This document shows, piece by piece, positions 1-8,560 of a stretch of DNA of 40,209 nt. A program made the position numbers and the translations under genes. Positions within the stretch are counted from its first letter, which is position 1. Each line of letters opens with the position of its first letter. This DNA comes from Pleurocapsales cyanobacterium LEGE 10410 (lineage in GTDB: Bacteria; Cyanobacteriota; Cyanobacteriia; Cyanobacteriales; Xenococcaceae): assembly GCA_015207195.1 (NCBI GenBank), contig JADEXJ010000047.1:1-40209 (forward strand), in the 5' to 3' direction. The notes beneath the pieces are model-generated. The model had not been told where the DNA came from, did not search any database, and was given only the letters and a program-made list of their open reading frames with translations.

Positions 1-2
1 TT

Positions 3-401
3 TGGTTAAAACGAGACGGAAAAAGAGTTCAACGTTTTGTGATTTCTACCAAGCAAATGAAAGGTAAAACTATTGCTCGCTGGGGTAAACGAAGATGGCA
101 AATCGAAGGTTTTTTCAAGACGGTCAAGCATTGTTTTAGTCTTCATCGTTTTGGTCAAAAAACTTTACTGGGGGTTTATCGTTGGTTAATTCTTTCTTTT
201 GGTTCTTATTTATTATCATATTGGGTCTATTTGCATTTAGGAGATTATGATAATTTAGACTGGTTTGATTCGGCAAAACAGACATTACTCTTACTTCTAC
301 CTCATATTTTACTTCTCTCTCTTTTGAATCAGTTAGAGACAGTTAGACACTGGTTAAATGATAGAGGTTTTGATTTTTGTCTGATTAGGTGCAAGATCTG
401 A
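3..401 (+). CDS. Insertion-sequence DDE transposase, C-terminal part (5' end outside window)
   Basis: The frame is open from base 3, so the gene begins before the window; only the last ~132 codons are visible, ending with TGA at 399-401. The visible part contains the stretch RWGKRRWQIEGFFKTVKH, which matches the C-terminal catalytic block of IS4-type DDE transposases, where the Glu after WQI is the third acidic residue of the DDE triad. It is followed by the usual hydrophobic C-terminal helices. An ATG at 39 is internal and is not the start. The exact IS family cannot be fixed from this fragment. The right end of the element should lie shortly downstream of 401, but no terminal repeat can be matched because the left end is missing. 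Confidence 0.75.
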   Translation, partial: WLKRDGKRVQRFVISTKQMKGKTIARWGKRRWQIEGFFKTVKHCFSLHRFGQKTLLGVYRWLILSFGSYLLSYWVYLHLGDYDNLDWFDSAKQTLLLLLPHILLLSLLNQLETVRHWLNDRGFDFCLIRCKI

Positions 402-430
402 GTAGTATTGAACACCATCAAAATTTTGTT

Positions 431-491
431 AGGATCTATCTATCCTTGGCAGGGAGCTATAGGCATCAACAATCACTAGATCCTATAGCTT
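431..491. repeat. Nested inverted repeats downstream of the transposase
   Basis: Two nested perfect inverted pairs occur: TAGGATCT (431-438) with AGATCCTA (479-486), and AGCTATAGG (456-464) with CCTATAGCT (483-491). The pairs share bases on the right side, so the region can form alternative hairpins. It may belong to the 3' end of the insertion sequence. No T-run follows, so it is not a classical terminator. Confidence 0.4.
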
Positions 492-646
492 TAACAATCA
501 TTCAAGATACTAAACAACTATGCATTTGTCTCCTGCCTTCAATCTTTTTAAACTTTCATGACTCAAATAGGATTGCTTTAAGCACCTCTTTGCTAAAAAA
601 GAAAAAGTTAAAAGATCAAAAATTGCGACCAAAAATCAAGCAGGTT

Positions 647-3600
647 TTAGGGAAAACTAAGAAGCTTAGGGTGTTCAATTACATAACCCTGGGCGTAGTC
701 AATGCCAACCTGTTTTAAGCATTGCAAAATAGCATCGTTTTCTACAAATTTAGCAATGGTTTTGATCTTCATAGCTTGGCTAAGATGTTGGAAACACTCT
801 ACAGTTGCGCGTTCGATAGGGTCACTGGCGATCTTGAGGATCGAACTACCATCAATTTTTAAATAATCAACAGGTAGGTTCTTTAGGTGGGTCAATGAAC
901 TCATCCCACTGCCAAAATTGTCTAAGACAATCGAACAACCAATTTTTTGCAACTGCTCGATCAAAGTTAAGGTGTTATTTAGATTAGCAATGGCAATTGT
1001 TTCGGTAATCTCAAAGCCAATAGTCTGGGCTGGAATAGAATAGCGATCGAGTTGTTCTTGAAGAAAAGTACCAAAGTCTCGATCGCCAATACTAGCTCTA
1101 GAAAGATTGATTGTATAAAGGTTGGTTGGGGGGTGTAATTGCCCTGGTTCTTGTCTGGATTTGAGGTAAGCTTCATAACTCGTAAAAAAAGCAGTTATCA
1201 CCCAGCGATCGATCGCTGGCATCAGAGCGTAACGTTCTGCAATAGGTAAAAATGCACTAGGGTTCACTAACTCCGATTCGTCAGCCAGACGCAGTAGTAT
1301 TTCATAGTGGAGGCGATCGCTTTGATCTTTTATCGGAACGACTTTTTGAGCGTAAAGACAAAAAAGATTGTCTTCTAAAGCGCGATTTAATGTTTCAAGC
1401 CACTGTTTCGAGCTGCTTGGTTGAGTTCCTACAAAATCTTGCTTGTGAAACAAATAGACGCAATTGCGACTTTTTTTAGCAGCATAACAAGCTGCATCTG
1501 CCATACTCAACAGCTTGGTTAAATCATCTGTGGTTGAATTGATCTCAACCACACCAATACTGACTCCAATCCTAAAAATTTTACCTTCCCAAGCAAAACG
1601 GAAGTCTTGAATTAATTGTCTGAGTCGCTCGGCAAGTTTTTGAGCTATTTCTAGGGAACAATTACGAAGTAAAAGACCAAACTCATCACCTCCCAAACGA
1701 GCAAAAATATCCGACTCGCGAATTCTTTGCTGTAGTAACTTAGTTACCTGTTTTAGCAATTCATCTCCCGCAGCATGACCGCAGCTATCGTTGACAATTT
1801 TAAACCGATCTAAATCTAGAAAACAAAGAGAATGCTGAGACTGATTATTTTGAGCCTCGGCGATCGCACTTTCTACTTGTTCTTCAAATTTGCGTCGATT
1901 GTATAGCCTAGTCAGAGAATCATGGGTAGCCTGCCAAGATAGTTTCTGAGCTAAACCATGAGCTTTGGTTACATCGCGGAACACGAGAACCGAACCCACA
2001 AGCTGTTCTTGAGGATTTTTAATCGGTGCAGCCGAACCTTTAATCGCATATTCGGTAGCATCTCTGGCAATTAACCAAGTGTCGCTATCCAATTCGCAGC
2101 TACGATGTTCTTGCAAAACCAAATCTACAGAATTGGTGACAGGTTTTCTGGTAAGTCGATCTACAATCTGAAAAATTTCTCTAAACGGTTTTCCTTGAGC
2201 TGCTGTAGCTTGCCAACCAGTTAATCTTTCTGCTACTGGATTGATATATTTCACTTTGCCCACGGCATCGGTAGTAATCACCGCATCCCCAATAGATTTT
2301 AGGGTGACTTGAGCTAGCTCTTTTTCGGCAAACAGCTTTTGTTCTATCTGCTTTCTGGGGGTAATTACTTCCGAAAACATCAGCAAACCACCAATTTGCC
2401 CCCTATTATCTTTCCAGGGGCGAAGTTCCCAGCGCAACCATTCGGTTCTGCCATCGGAGCGTATAAAGCTATCCTCTTCGCATTTTAATACCTCAACTTT
2501 TCCTGTCAGACAGTCTTGATGGTTTTGTCGCCAGCGTTGGGGAATTTCAGGGAAAACTTTATAGTGACTCAGACCGATAATATTTGTTTGCTCTAGTTGA
2601 TAATCTTCGATCCAGCGATCGCTCACCACTAAATAACGCATTTGGTAATCTAACATAGCGATCGCTGCTGGGGCGCGACGAATAAATAATTTGAGTAGCT
2701 GCTGATTTTCTTGCAGCATTGCCTCACTCTTTTCGCGCTGTTGAATTTCCTGTTGGAGATGTTCTGTCTGTTGGTTTAGCTCTTGTTTTAAAGTACTAAT
2801 TACTCCATAGAGTTCTGTGGTATCAAAAACTCTCAGCATATCTTGAAAGCTAACTGTGCCTCGTAGTCCTCCTGACTCCTCAGCAACTACTAATCTCCGT
2901 ACCCGCAGTTTTTGCATTTGCTGCTGTACCGATAGCAAAGAGTCTGTCGGCTTCATGCAAATTAAAGGCGTACTCATAACGGTTTGAGCAGTCGTTTTAA
3001 CCAAATCTAGCCCCAAAATTTGAAATTGAACAATATCTCGCTCGGTGACGATACCGATAGGAATCTTTGAAGATAATTGGTTTTCGACAATTACGACACA
3101 ACTCTGGCGTTTTTCTGCCATTAGTTGGGATAAGCTGAGAATTGATGTGTTTGGCTCTGCTTGAGGAACCAGGTCGTTAATTATGTCTTCTATAGACCGC
3201 AGCTTGAGCAAATTGGAAGGATTTAAGGCTCGACAGATCCCTTCGGAACTAATCATTCCCACTAATTGTTCGTTGTCATCAACTACTGGTAAATGTCGAA
3301 TCTGGTGCTGGCGTAGAATGGAAATTATTTGATAAATATCCTGAAAATTACTTTTGCTAAAGGTAATTACATTTTTAGTCATTACCTCTTGTACCGTCAC
3401 CTCGGTTAGGTCGGTGGCAACAGCGGAAAGCTTAACTATATCCCGCTCTGTTAACACTCCCACTAGCTGGGATTGACTCAATACCAATAGATAGCTAGAT
3501 CGTGTAAAACCTTGCTCTTCGGTCGAATGGTGGTAATCGGATTGTCTAGGTTGGTTCATTCGAGCAATAGCATCAATAACCAGTATTTCGGGAGAAATAG

Positions 3601-3664
3601 TTATTAAGTTAGTTTCGATAAATTCTTCTAGCTTTGGCAGCCGAAAACCTAGGCGATCCTTCAT
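647..3664 (-). CDS. CBS-CBS-PAS-PAS-GGDEF-EAL cyclic-di-GMP signalling protein
   Basis: A 1005-residue cytosolic protein without membrane segments. Visible in order: four CBS motifs in two pairs (~15-285), a short coiled coil (~285-325), two PAS domains (~325-435 and 445-565), a GGDEF domain (~575-740) with intact GGDEF at 658-662, and an EAL domain (~760-1000). An RxxD inhibitory site (R649-D652) lies five residues before GGDEF, so diguanylate cyclase activity with product inhibition is expected. In the EAL domain the motif reads EIL (788-790). N853, E885, K936, E975 and Q992 of the usual active site are present, but DDFG is replaced by DNFG (915-918), so phosphodiesterase activity is doubtful. 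CBS pairs commonly bind adenine nucleotides, suggesting an energy-state input. ATG start; divergent from tldD, with 267 bases between the two starts. Confidence 0.93.
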   Translation of the reverse strand: MKDRLGFRLPKLEEFIETNLITISPEILVIDAIARMNQPRQSDYHHSTEEQGFTRSSYLLVLSQSQLVGVLTERDIVKLSAVATDLTEVTVQEVMTKNVITFSKSNFQDIYQIISILRQHQIRHLPVVDDNEQLVGMISSEGICRALNPSNLLKLRSIEDIINDLVPQAEPNTSILSLSQLMAEKRQSCVVIVENQLSSKIPIGIVTERDIVQFQILGLDLVKTTAQTVMSTPLICMKPTDSLLSVQQQMQKLRVRRLVVAEESGGLRGTVSFQDMLRVFDTTELYGVISTLKQELNQQTEHLQQEIQQREKSEAMLQENQQLLKLFIRRAPAAIAMLDYQMRYLVVSDRWIEDYQLEQTNIIGLSHYKVFPEIPQRWRQNHQDCLTGKVEVLKCEEDSFIRSDGRTEWLRWELRPWKDNRGQIGGLLMFSEVITPRKQIEQKLFAEKELAQVTLKSIGDAVITTDAVGKVKYINPVAERLTGWQATAAQGKPFREIFQIVDRLTRKPVTNSVDLVLQEHRSCELDSDTWLIARDATEYAIKGSAAPIKNPQEQLVGSVLVFRDVTKAHGLAQKLSWQATHDSLTRLYNRRKFEEQVESAIAEAQNNQSQHSLCFLDLDRFKIVNDSCGHAAGDELLKQVTKLLQQRIRESDIFARLGGDEFGLLLRNCSLEIAQKLAERLRQLIQDFRFAWEGKIFRIGVSIGVVEINSTTDDLTKLLSMADAACYAAKKSRNCVYLFHKQDFVGTQPSSSKQWLETLNRALEDNLFCLYAQKVVPIKDQSDRLHYEILLRLADESELVNPSAFLPIAERYALMPAIDRWVITAFFTSYEAYLKSRQEPGQLHPPTNLYTINLSRASIGDRDFGTFLQEQLDRYSIPAQTIGFEITETIAIANLNNTLTLIEQLQKIGCSIVLDNFGSGMSSLTHLKNLPVDYLKIDGSSILKIASDPIERATVECFQHLSQAMKIKTIAKFVENDAILQCLKQVGIDYAQGYVIEHPKLLSFP

Positions 3665-3931
3665 TATTCAGATTGAGATTTTTGGGTGTTGAGATTGAGG
3701 TTATCTTGAGAACTGTTACGCTCTCAATTTAATATAAGTTAATATAACTATTTTTTATAGCATTTCCTAATCGAGCAATAACAATAGTGAAATCAAGGCG
3801 ATAACTGAAGTAAATAAAGGTCTGAGCCACGATTTTTTCAAGAATAACTATAAAATGAATACAAGCTCGATCAAACCAAATATAACCAGCATTTTCCCAG
3901 GGAATTAAAATTCAAACCAAAATTATTTAAT

Positions 3932-5116
3932 ATGACTACAGCAGCAACAGCAACCACAGAACAGTTAAAAAATGCGATCGCATCCTATAAAAACCAAGTA
4001 GACTATCTCGAAATCCGTGTCGAACAGAGTGAATCTACAGGACTTTCGTTTCGGGGTAAACAGTTGGACTCCGTAGATCGTAGTTTTTCTCTTGGGGGAG
4101 GGATTCGCGCCTGTCATAATGGTGGTTGGAGTTTTGTCACCTTTAATGGTCTTAAGGAATTAAAAGACCGAATTGAAGAGGCAATTTCCCAGGCGAAACT
4201 AGTAGGGAAAGAAGAGACGCAGCTGGCTAAAGTCGAACCGATTGAAGATTATGTTCCTGAAGAAATTAAGCGCGATCCTCGTGGTGTATCTTTGCAGGAC
4301 AAACGCAAACTTTTAGAATCCTATAATCAGATTCTGCTGGATTTCGATCCTCGCATTCAAACCACCATGGCGAGTATCAGCGATCGCTTTGCCACCAAAA
4401 CTTTTATCAATTCTACTGGTAGCTGTATCGTTCAGGAAAGACTGGACGTTAACGGACGGTTTGCTGCGATCGCTAGAGGCGAAGATGGTATAGTGCGTCA
4501 GGGGTTTGAGTCCGTTCATTCCCGTAATGACTTTGATGTTTTAGTAGGCATTGAAGATCGGGTTCGGGGCGCAGCAGAACGAGCAGTTAGACAATTAGAA
4601 GCAAAATCTGTTAAAGGTGGACAATATACGGTGATTCTCGACCCTTATCTGTCTGGAGTATTTATTCACGAAGCCTTTGGGCATCTTTCGGAAGCTGATT
4701 TTGTGTACGAAAATCCTAAAATGCAAGAACTGCTTACCTTGGGTAAACCAATGGGAATCGAGCAGTTAAACGTGGTTGATGACGCTACGATGGAAAACCT
4801 TCCTGGTTCGATGAAATACGATGATGAAGGTGTCCCAGGACAACGTAAATATTTGATCAAAAATGGTGTCTTGTCCGAGCGTTTACACTCCCGCGAGACA
4901 GCTGGGAAAATGCAGGAAGTACCTACGGGCAACGCCAGAGCAATCCGCGCTAACTATCCTCCTATTGTACGAATGACCAATACGGCGATCGAGCCTGGAG
5001 ATACTCCCCTGGAGCAAATGTTTGAAGGCATTGAAGAAGGAGTGTATGCTGTCAGAATGCTGGGGGACAGACTAATGGCGAAATGTTTACCTTTGCAGCA
5101 GCCGAAGGCTACATGA
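3932..5116 (+). CDS. tldD: TldD-family metalloprotease, N-terminal ~85% (frameshifted)
   Basis: TldD partners with TldE/PmbA as a cytosolic metalloprotease that degrades or trims unfolded peptides and matures certain modified peptides. The metal motif HExxxH is visible at residues 246-251 (HEAFGH), followed by the conserved family region GNARAIRANYPP. The frame runs normally to a GGGGG run at 5062-5066; after it the residues stop matching the family and end in TAA at 5116. The expected continuation, beginning GGQTNGEMFTFAAAEGY, is encoded in the next frame, so one base appears to be missing. The intact gene would be 3932-5319, ~463 codons, near the usual ~480. Possible explanations are a real null mutation, a sequencing error in a homopolymer, or ribosomal slippage on the G run. 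A tldE partner is not in the window. Confidence 0.85.
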   Translation: MTTAATATTEQLKNAIASYKNQVDYLEIRVEQSESTGLSFRGKQLDSVDRSFSLGGGIRACHNGGWSFVTFNGLKELKDRIEEAISQAKLVGKEETQLAKVEPIEDYVPEEIKRDPRGVSLQDKRKLLESYNQILLDFDPRIQTTMASISDRFATKTFINSTGSCIVQERLDVNGRFAAIARGEDGIVRQGFESVHSRNDFDVLVGIEDRVRGAAERAVRQLEAKSVKGGQYTVILDPYLSGVFIHEAFGHLSEADFVYENPKMQELLTLGKPMGIEQLNVVDDATMENLPGSMKYDDEGVPGQRKYLIKNGVLSERLHSRETAGKMQEVPTGNARAIRANYPPIVRMTNTAIEPGDTPLEQMFEGIEEGVYAVRMLGDRLMAKCLPLQQPKAT

Positions 5117-5319
5117 TTCGTGACGGAAAAATTGCCGAACCCGTAAGCGATGTTACTTTATCGGGAAATGTGTTTCAAACTCTCCAGGATATCGATGCTA
5201 TCAGTAGCGATACTCTCTATACCAATGGTGGCTGTGGTAAAGGAGGACAAATGCCCCTTCCCGTGAGCGTCGGCGGTCCCCATATTCGGATTAGAAACGT
5301 AGTCGTCGGCGGAAGATAG
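5083..5319 (+). CDS. tldD: TldD C-terminal part, out of frame with the rest of the gene
   Basis: This stretch encodes the family C-terminus: FTFAAAEGYMIRDGKIAEPV, the core SGNVFQTLQDIDAI, and the terminal GGQMPLPVSVGGPHIRI block typical of TldD. It is well conserved, so the frameshift upstream is recent, artificial or bypassed. In the restored gene it joins the N-terminal part at the G run around 5062-5066. The in-frame ATG at 5083 is an internal Met codon; no Shine-Dalgarno sequence supports independent translation. Confidence 0.8.
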   Translation: MFTFAAAEGYMIRDGKIAEPVSDVTLSGNVFQTLQDIDAISSDTLYTNGGCGKGGQMPLPVSVGGPHIRIRNVVVGGR

Positions 5320-5341
5320 TTCCTGGTGGCTTGCTTTAAGC

Positions 5342-5480
5342 GAGTAGTGAGTAGTGAGTAGCAAGTCCTAACCCTAAAGGGTACACCTTCGGATAGCGGA
5401 GTGTATTCCTGTGGGATAAGGGAATCCTTTAGGGCTTCGCATTTATCCTCGAATGGGGACTTGTCCTCGAATGGGGATAT
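5342..5480. repeat. Degenerate heptamers, 9-bp inverted repeat and 14-bp direct repeat
   Basis: Degenerate GAGTAGT-type heptamers (5342-5366) lead into a perfect inverted pair CCCTAAAGG (5372-5380) / CCTTTAGGG (5426-5434), then two direct copies of TCCTCGAATGGGGA (5446-5459 and 5464-5477). The string TCCTTTAGGGCT (5425-5436) recurs at 8820-8831, so part of this is a dispersed repeat. Together with the adjacent array it fills the gene-free stretch 5320-5760 between the convergent tldD and receiver genes. Confidence 0.6.
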
Positions 5481-5585
5481 AGGGAGTAGGGAGTAGGGAG
5501 TAGGGAGTAGGGAGTAGGGAGTAGGGAGTAGGGAGTAGGGAGTAGGGAGTAGGAAGTAGGGAGTAGGGAGTAGCAAGTAGTGAGT
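5481..5585. repeat. 15-unit tandem heptamer array (AGGGAGT)n
   Basis: Fifteen contiguous 7-base units: ten perfect AGGGAGT, then AGGAAGT, two perfect units, AGCAAGT and AGTGAGT, with degeneracy rising toward the 3' edge. Because 7 is not a multiple of 3, the reverse strand reads as repeated LLPTPYS in every frame, which creates false reading frames here. Shorter arrays of the same family occur at 8578-8598, 8778-8805, 8831-8851 and 18331-18354. Such heptamer arrays are well known in cyanobacteria (short tandemly repeated repetitive sequences). Confidence 0.9.
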
Positions 5586-5760
5586 TTTTTAGACAAGGTT
5601 TTGAGTACTTTATGAATGCAGATTTTATTTAAGGCAATTATCAGGACTTGATCTAAAACGGCTGTGCAACCCATAGCAATATCTCTACATCTCTACTTGT
5701 TATTCCTGCTGCGTTAGTCGGTTAATGAGATTTTACTCAACTTGCGATCGAGGTATGTTT

Positions 5761-6120
5761 TTAGCTGCTTTGATAAGATTGCACCTTGGCTAATAAGTCT
5801 TTGAAGGAAAATGGCTTATTAATGTATTCATTAGCCCCTTTGTGCAAAACATTATGGCGAATTTTGTCATCGGTCAAGGCAGTGATTACTAATACAGGAA
5901 TTTTGTTGTTTTGAGAGCGAAGTTCTTCTAAAACGGTAATGCCATCTTTGATGGGTAATCCCAGATCGAGCAACAATAATTCAAAGTTTCCGTTGGTAGC
6001 CATGTCTAATGCGGTTTGACCATCCTCAACCACAGCAGTGGCAAAGCCCTTTTTGTTTAGCCCTTTTTCGATAAAAGAAGCTAAGCGTACTTCATCCTCA
6101 GCAATCAAAATTCGTTTCAT
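5761..6120 (-). CDS. Receiver-only response regulator
   Basis: 119 residues forming one CheY-like receiver domain and nothing else. Seen: the acidic pocket (AEDE near residue 8), phospho-acceptor Asp in LLLLDLGLP (~52), the Thr/Ala switch region and the KPFSF lysine motif (~103). It is closely similar to the receiver part of the OmpR-type regulator just upstream (shared EDEVR, EKGL, DLGLP and KPFSF blocks), so it is probably a tandem duplicate that lost or never acquired the DNA-binding domain. It lies third in the order kinase - regulator - receiver, 106 bases after the regulator, and may act as a phosphate sink or a protein-interaction output for the same kinase. ATG start. Confidence 0.9.
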   Translation of the reverse strand: MKRILIAEDEVRLASFIEKGLNKKGFATAVVEDGQTALDMATNGNFELLLLDLGLPIKDGITVLEELRSQNNKIPVLVITALTDDKIRHNVLHKGANEYINKPFSFKDLLAKVQSYQSS

Positions 6121-6226
6121 TAATAGTAGAGCCTTCGAGTTACAAATTGGGTTATTAACAACGACTCGCTAATTAATAATAATGGATGAAGATTAAAATT
6201 AAGTCTGTCTTTTGATGAGAATTTCC

Positions 6227-6898
6227 TCATGTTTTCAAGCGATAGCCCATACCCCTTATAGTTTCAATAGCTTTGTTGCCCAGTTTTTTACGTAGATAAC
6301 CGACATAAACATCCACAATATTAGAACCAGGGTCGTAGTCGTAACCCCAAACCAAATCTAATAGTTGTTGTCTGGACATTACCTGTCCTGGATGACGAAA
6401 GAATACCTCTGCCATAGTAAATTCGCGGGCGGGCAATTCGATCATACGCTCCCCTATCTGGATTTTTCGAGTACGCAGATTGAGAACCATGTCTCCTCGT
6501 TGCAGCTGCATTTTTTCTTTGGCTTTACCTGGATTGGTAGTAGTCCTTAGTCTGGCTTCAATGCGAGCTAATAGTTCGGCAAAACTAAAGGGTTTAGTTA
6601 CATAGTCGTCTGCCCCTCCTCTCAAACCTGCTACTTTATCAATTACCTCATCTCTAGCTGTCAGAATAATCACAGGGAAATTAACTCCCTGACCGCGCCA
6701 CTGTTCTAGGACGGCAAAGCCATCTTCTCCTGGTAAGCCAAGATCTAGTAATGCTAGGTCAAATTGATGTGTTAGGGCAAGGGCAACTGCCGTGGAGGAA
6801 TCTCCTACTGCGGTGGTGATGTAGCCCTTTGCCTGCAAACCCTTTTCAACAAAAGCAGAAATTCTAACTTCATCTTCAACGATTAAAATTTGCCTCAT
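6227..6898 (-). CDS. OmpR/PhoB-family response regulator
   Basis: 223 residues. Receiver domain at ~1-115 with the acidic pair (VEDE), phospho-acceptor D52 in LLDLGLPG, and K102 in TKPFSF. A winged-helix DNA-binding domain (~130-223) shows the family pattern PAREFTMAEVFFRHPG, MSRQQLLDLVWG, NIVDVYVGYLRKKLG and the final GMGYRL. It should be phosphorylated by the kinase encoded 29 bases upstream and act as a transcription regulator. Similar cyanobacterial pairs respond to metals or redox state (the RppA/NrsR/CopR type), but the regulon here cannot be read from the sequence. ATG start. Confidence 0.94.
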   Translation of the reverse strand: MRQILIVEDEVRISAFVEKGLQAKGYITTAVGDSSTAVALALTHQFDLALLDLGLPGEDGFAVLEQWRGQGVNFPVIILTARDEVIDKVAGLRGGADDYVTKPFSFAELLARIEARLRTTTNPGKAKEKMQLQRGDMVLNLRTRKIQIGERMIELPAREFTMAEVFFRHPGQVMSRQQLLDLVWGYDYDPGSNIVDVYVGYLRKKLGNKAIETIRGMGYRLKT

Positions 6899-6927
6899 GA
6901 TTCACCATTTTGCAATTATGACAAAAT

Positions 6928-8457
6928 TTATTGTTTATTATATTTCTCCTCAACTACCAGTTGACGGTTGAGTTCTAGAGGAAAAACTAAGGTAAAAGTT
7001 GAACCAGTCCCCAAGTTACTTTGAAGCTCGATCTCGCCCCAATGAGCTTCGACGATCGCTTTGACAATGGACAAACCTAATCCTGAACCCTCTGAACGTC
7101 GGGGTGCATTTTTGACTCTAGCAAATCTCGCAAAAATTCGTTGATGCTCTTCTTCAGGGATTCCTTCTCCTGTATCGCGAATCGAAAACTTAACTCGACC
7201 TCCCTCTAATTTTGAACCCAAAGCAATGACATCTCCTGGGTTGGTGTGCTGCACCGCATTATTTGCCAAGTTGACGATCGCCTGAGTCAACCGTTGGCGA
7301 TCGCCAATCATCTTACCACGAGCTAGATGATCTAAATGCCAGTGGCGGTTTCCTAGAGCTTTAATTTTGATTAATAATTCTTCGGTAAAAATAGTAAGAT
7401 CGATGGTTTCTGGGTGTAAGAAATCGAGTCCTTCTGCTTTAACCAGCAAGATTAGGTCTTCGACCAGGCGACTCATGCGATCGAGTTCGTCCGTCACTAA
7501 TTCGATAGTTTCCTGTTGTTCTTGAGGATCGTCCTCCATCAGTTCTAAATGTCCGCGCACGATGGTGATTGGCGTTCGTAGTTCGTGTCCTGCATCGTTG
7601 ACAAAGTTGCGTTGCGCGATAAACGAATTCTCGATCCGATCCATCATTTGATTGAAGGTGTTACCCAGTTCTGCCAGTTCGCCTGTTCCTTTAATTTTGA
7701 TCCGTTGAGTCAGATCCGATTCGCTAATCGACTGCACCACGTCTGATAATTGCTTTAAGGGAGCGAGAATTTTTCCTGTAGTAAACCAGGCGAGGACTAA
7801 AGAGATCGCCAAAATCAAGATTAAAACCCGAATAATTACGTTGACCGATTCGACAATTTCTGCTCGTTCTCCTGCGGTCGTATGCGCGATCACAAACACG
7901 CCTAAAGTTTGAGCTGGAGTTTCAATGGGAACTGCCTGATAAACAATGCTGCCAACGGCTTCATTGGGTATTATTTCTTCTTCCTGTTCTTCTTCAGTTA
8001 AATTTTGCCAGCGGTTCATCAAGTCTGAATCTAGAGCCATCGCTTCTGGTAAAAAGCGAGAACTTGATTTATAAAACTGCCCATCGACAATTGCAATCAA
8101 AAAATTATCGTCTTCTGGCACTCGATTATCAATAAAGTGATCGAATGCCTGATAAATCTTTTGGTTTTGGTCTAGATTGTTTTCGGCATTAGTATTTTGC
8201 TCGGTTGCCGATTCTAGTAAACTTTCTAATAGTAGTTCTTCAAAATCTTCAATCTCTTCCTCCATGTCTTCTCTGACTCGTGCGTCAACTTTGGCAAACA
8301 AACGCTGGCGAATTACTGGAATAGCAATGGTCACGAACAAAAACATTAAAGCCATATACCAGAGCAAAATGCGCGTACGAGCTTCTTTATACAAAGGATA
8401 ATTGAGTTTGGGAGCGTTCAAAAGCTGATTCCAAAGTGGAAATATAAACTGGCTCAC
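6928..8457 (-). CDS. Membrane sensor histidine kinase
   Basis: 509 residues. A transmembrane segment at ~30-50, a ~155-residue extracytoplasmic sensor region that is very acidic near its start (EDMEEEIEDFEE) and again at ~155-161, a second transmembrane segment (~206-226), HAMP (~227-279), HisKA with H291 in DAGHELRTP, and a catalytic ATPase domain with N-box NLANNAVQH (~396-404), DTGEGIP and GSGLGL. The acidic periplasmic segments could bind cations, but that is inference. First gene of a three-gene operon with the regulator and the receiver. The start codon appears to be GTG (8455-8457); the next Met, at residue 35, would cut into the first membrane helix, so GTG is preferred. Confidence 0.92.
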   Translation of the reverse strand: MSQFIFPLWNQLLNAPKLNYPLYKEARTRILLWYMALMFLFVTIAIPVIRQRLFAKVDARVREDMEEEIEDFEELLLESLLESATEQNTNAENNLDQNQKIYQAFDHFIDNRVPEDDNFLIAIVDGQFYKSSSRFLPEAMALDSDLMNRWQNLTEEEQEEEIIPNEAVGSIVYQAVPIETPAQTLGVFVIAHTTAGERAEIVESVNVIIRVLILILAISLVLAWFTTGKILAPLKQLSDVVQSISESDLTQRIKIKGTGELAELGNTFNQMMDRIENSFIAQRNFVNDAGHELRTPITIVRGHLELMEDDPQEQQETIELVTDELDRMSRLVEDLILLVKAEGLDFLHPETIDLTIFTEELLIKIKALGNRHWHLDHLARGKMIGDRQRLTQAIVNLANNAVQHTNPGDVIALGSKLEGGRVKFSIRDTGEGIPEEEHQRIFARFARVKNAPRRSEGSGLGLSIVKAIVEAHWGEIELQSNLGTGSTFTLVFPLELNRQLVVEEKYNKQ

Positions 8458-8560
8458 GCTATAGTCTCAAGTTTGTTTGTTTATCAAAACAATTTATCAA
8501 ATTTGAGTGAAAAAGTTGTCAACCTTGCACCGTCGTTTCATATAGCATTACGTATAAATA

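Noticed and set aside
389-718. Open frame on the plus strand after the transposase
   Set aside because: No family resemblance, and it overlaps the end of the well-supported GGDEF/EAL gene.
5158-5674. Minus-strand frames reading LLPTPYS repeats
   Set aside because: They are created by the heptamer array and overlap the conserved end of tldD.
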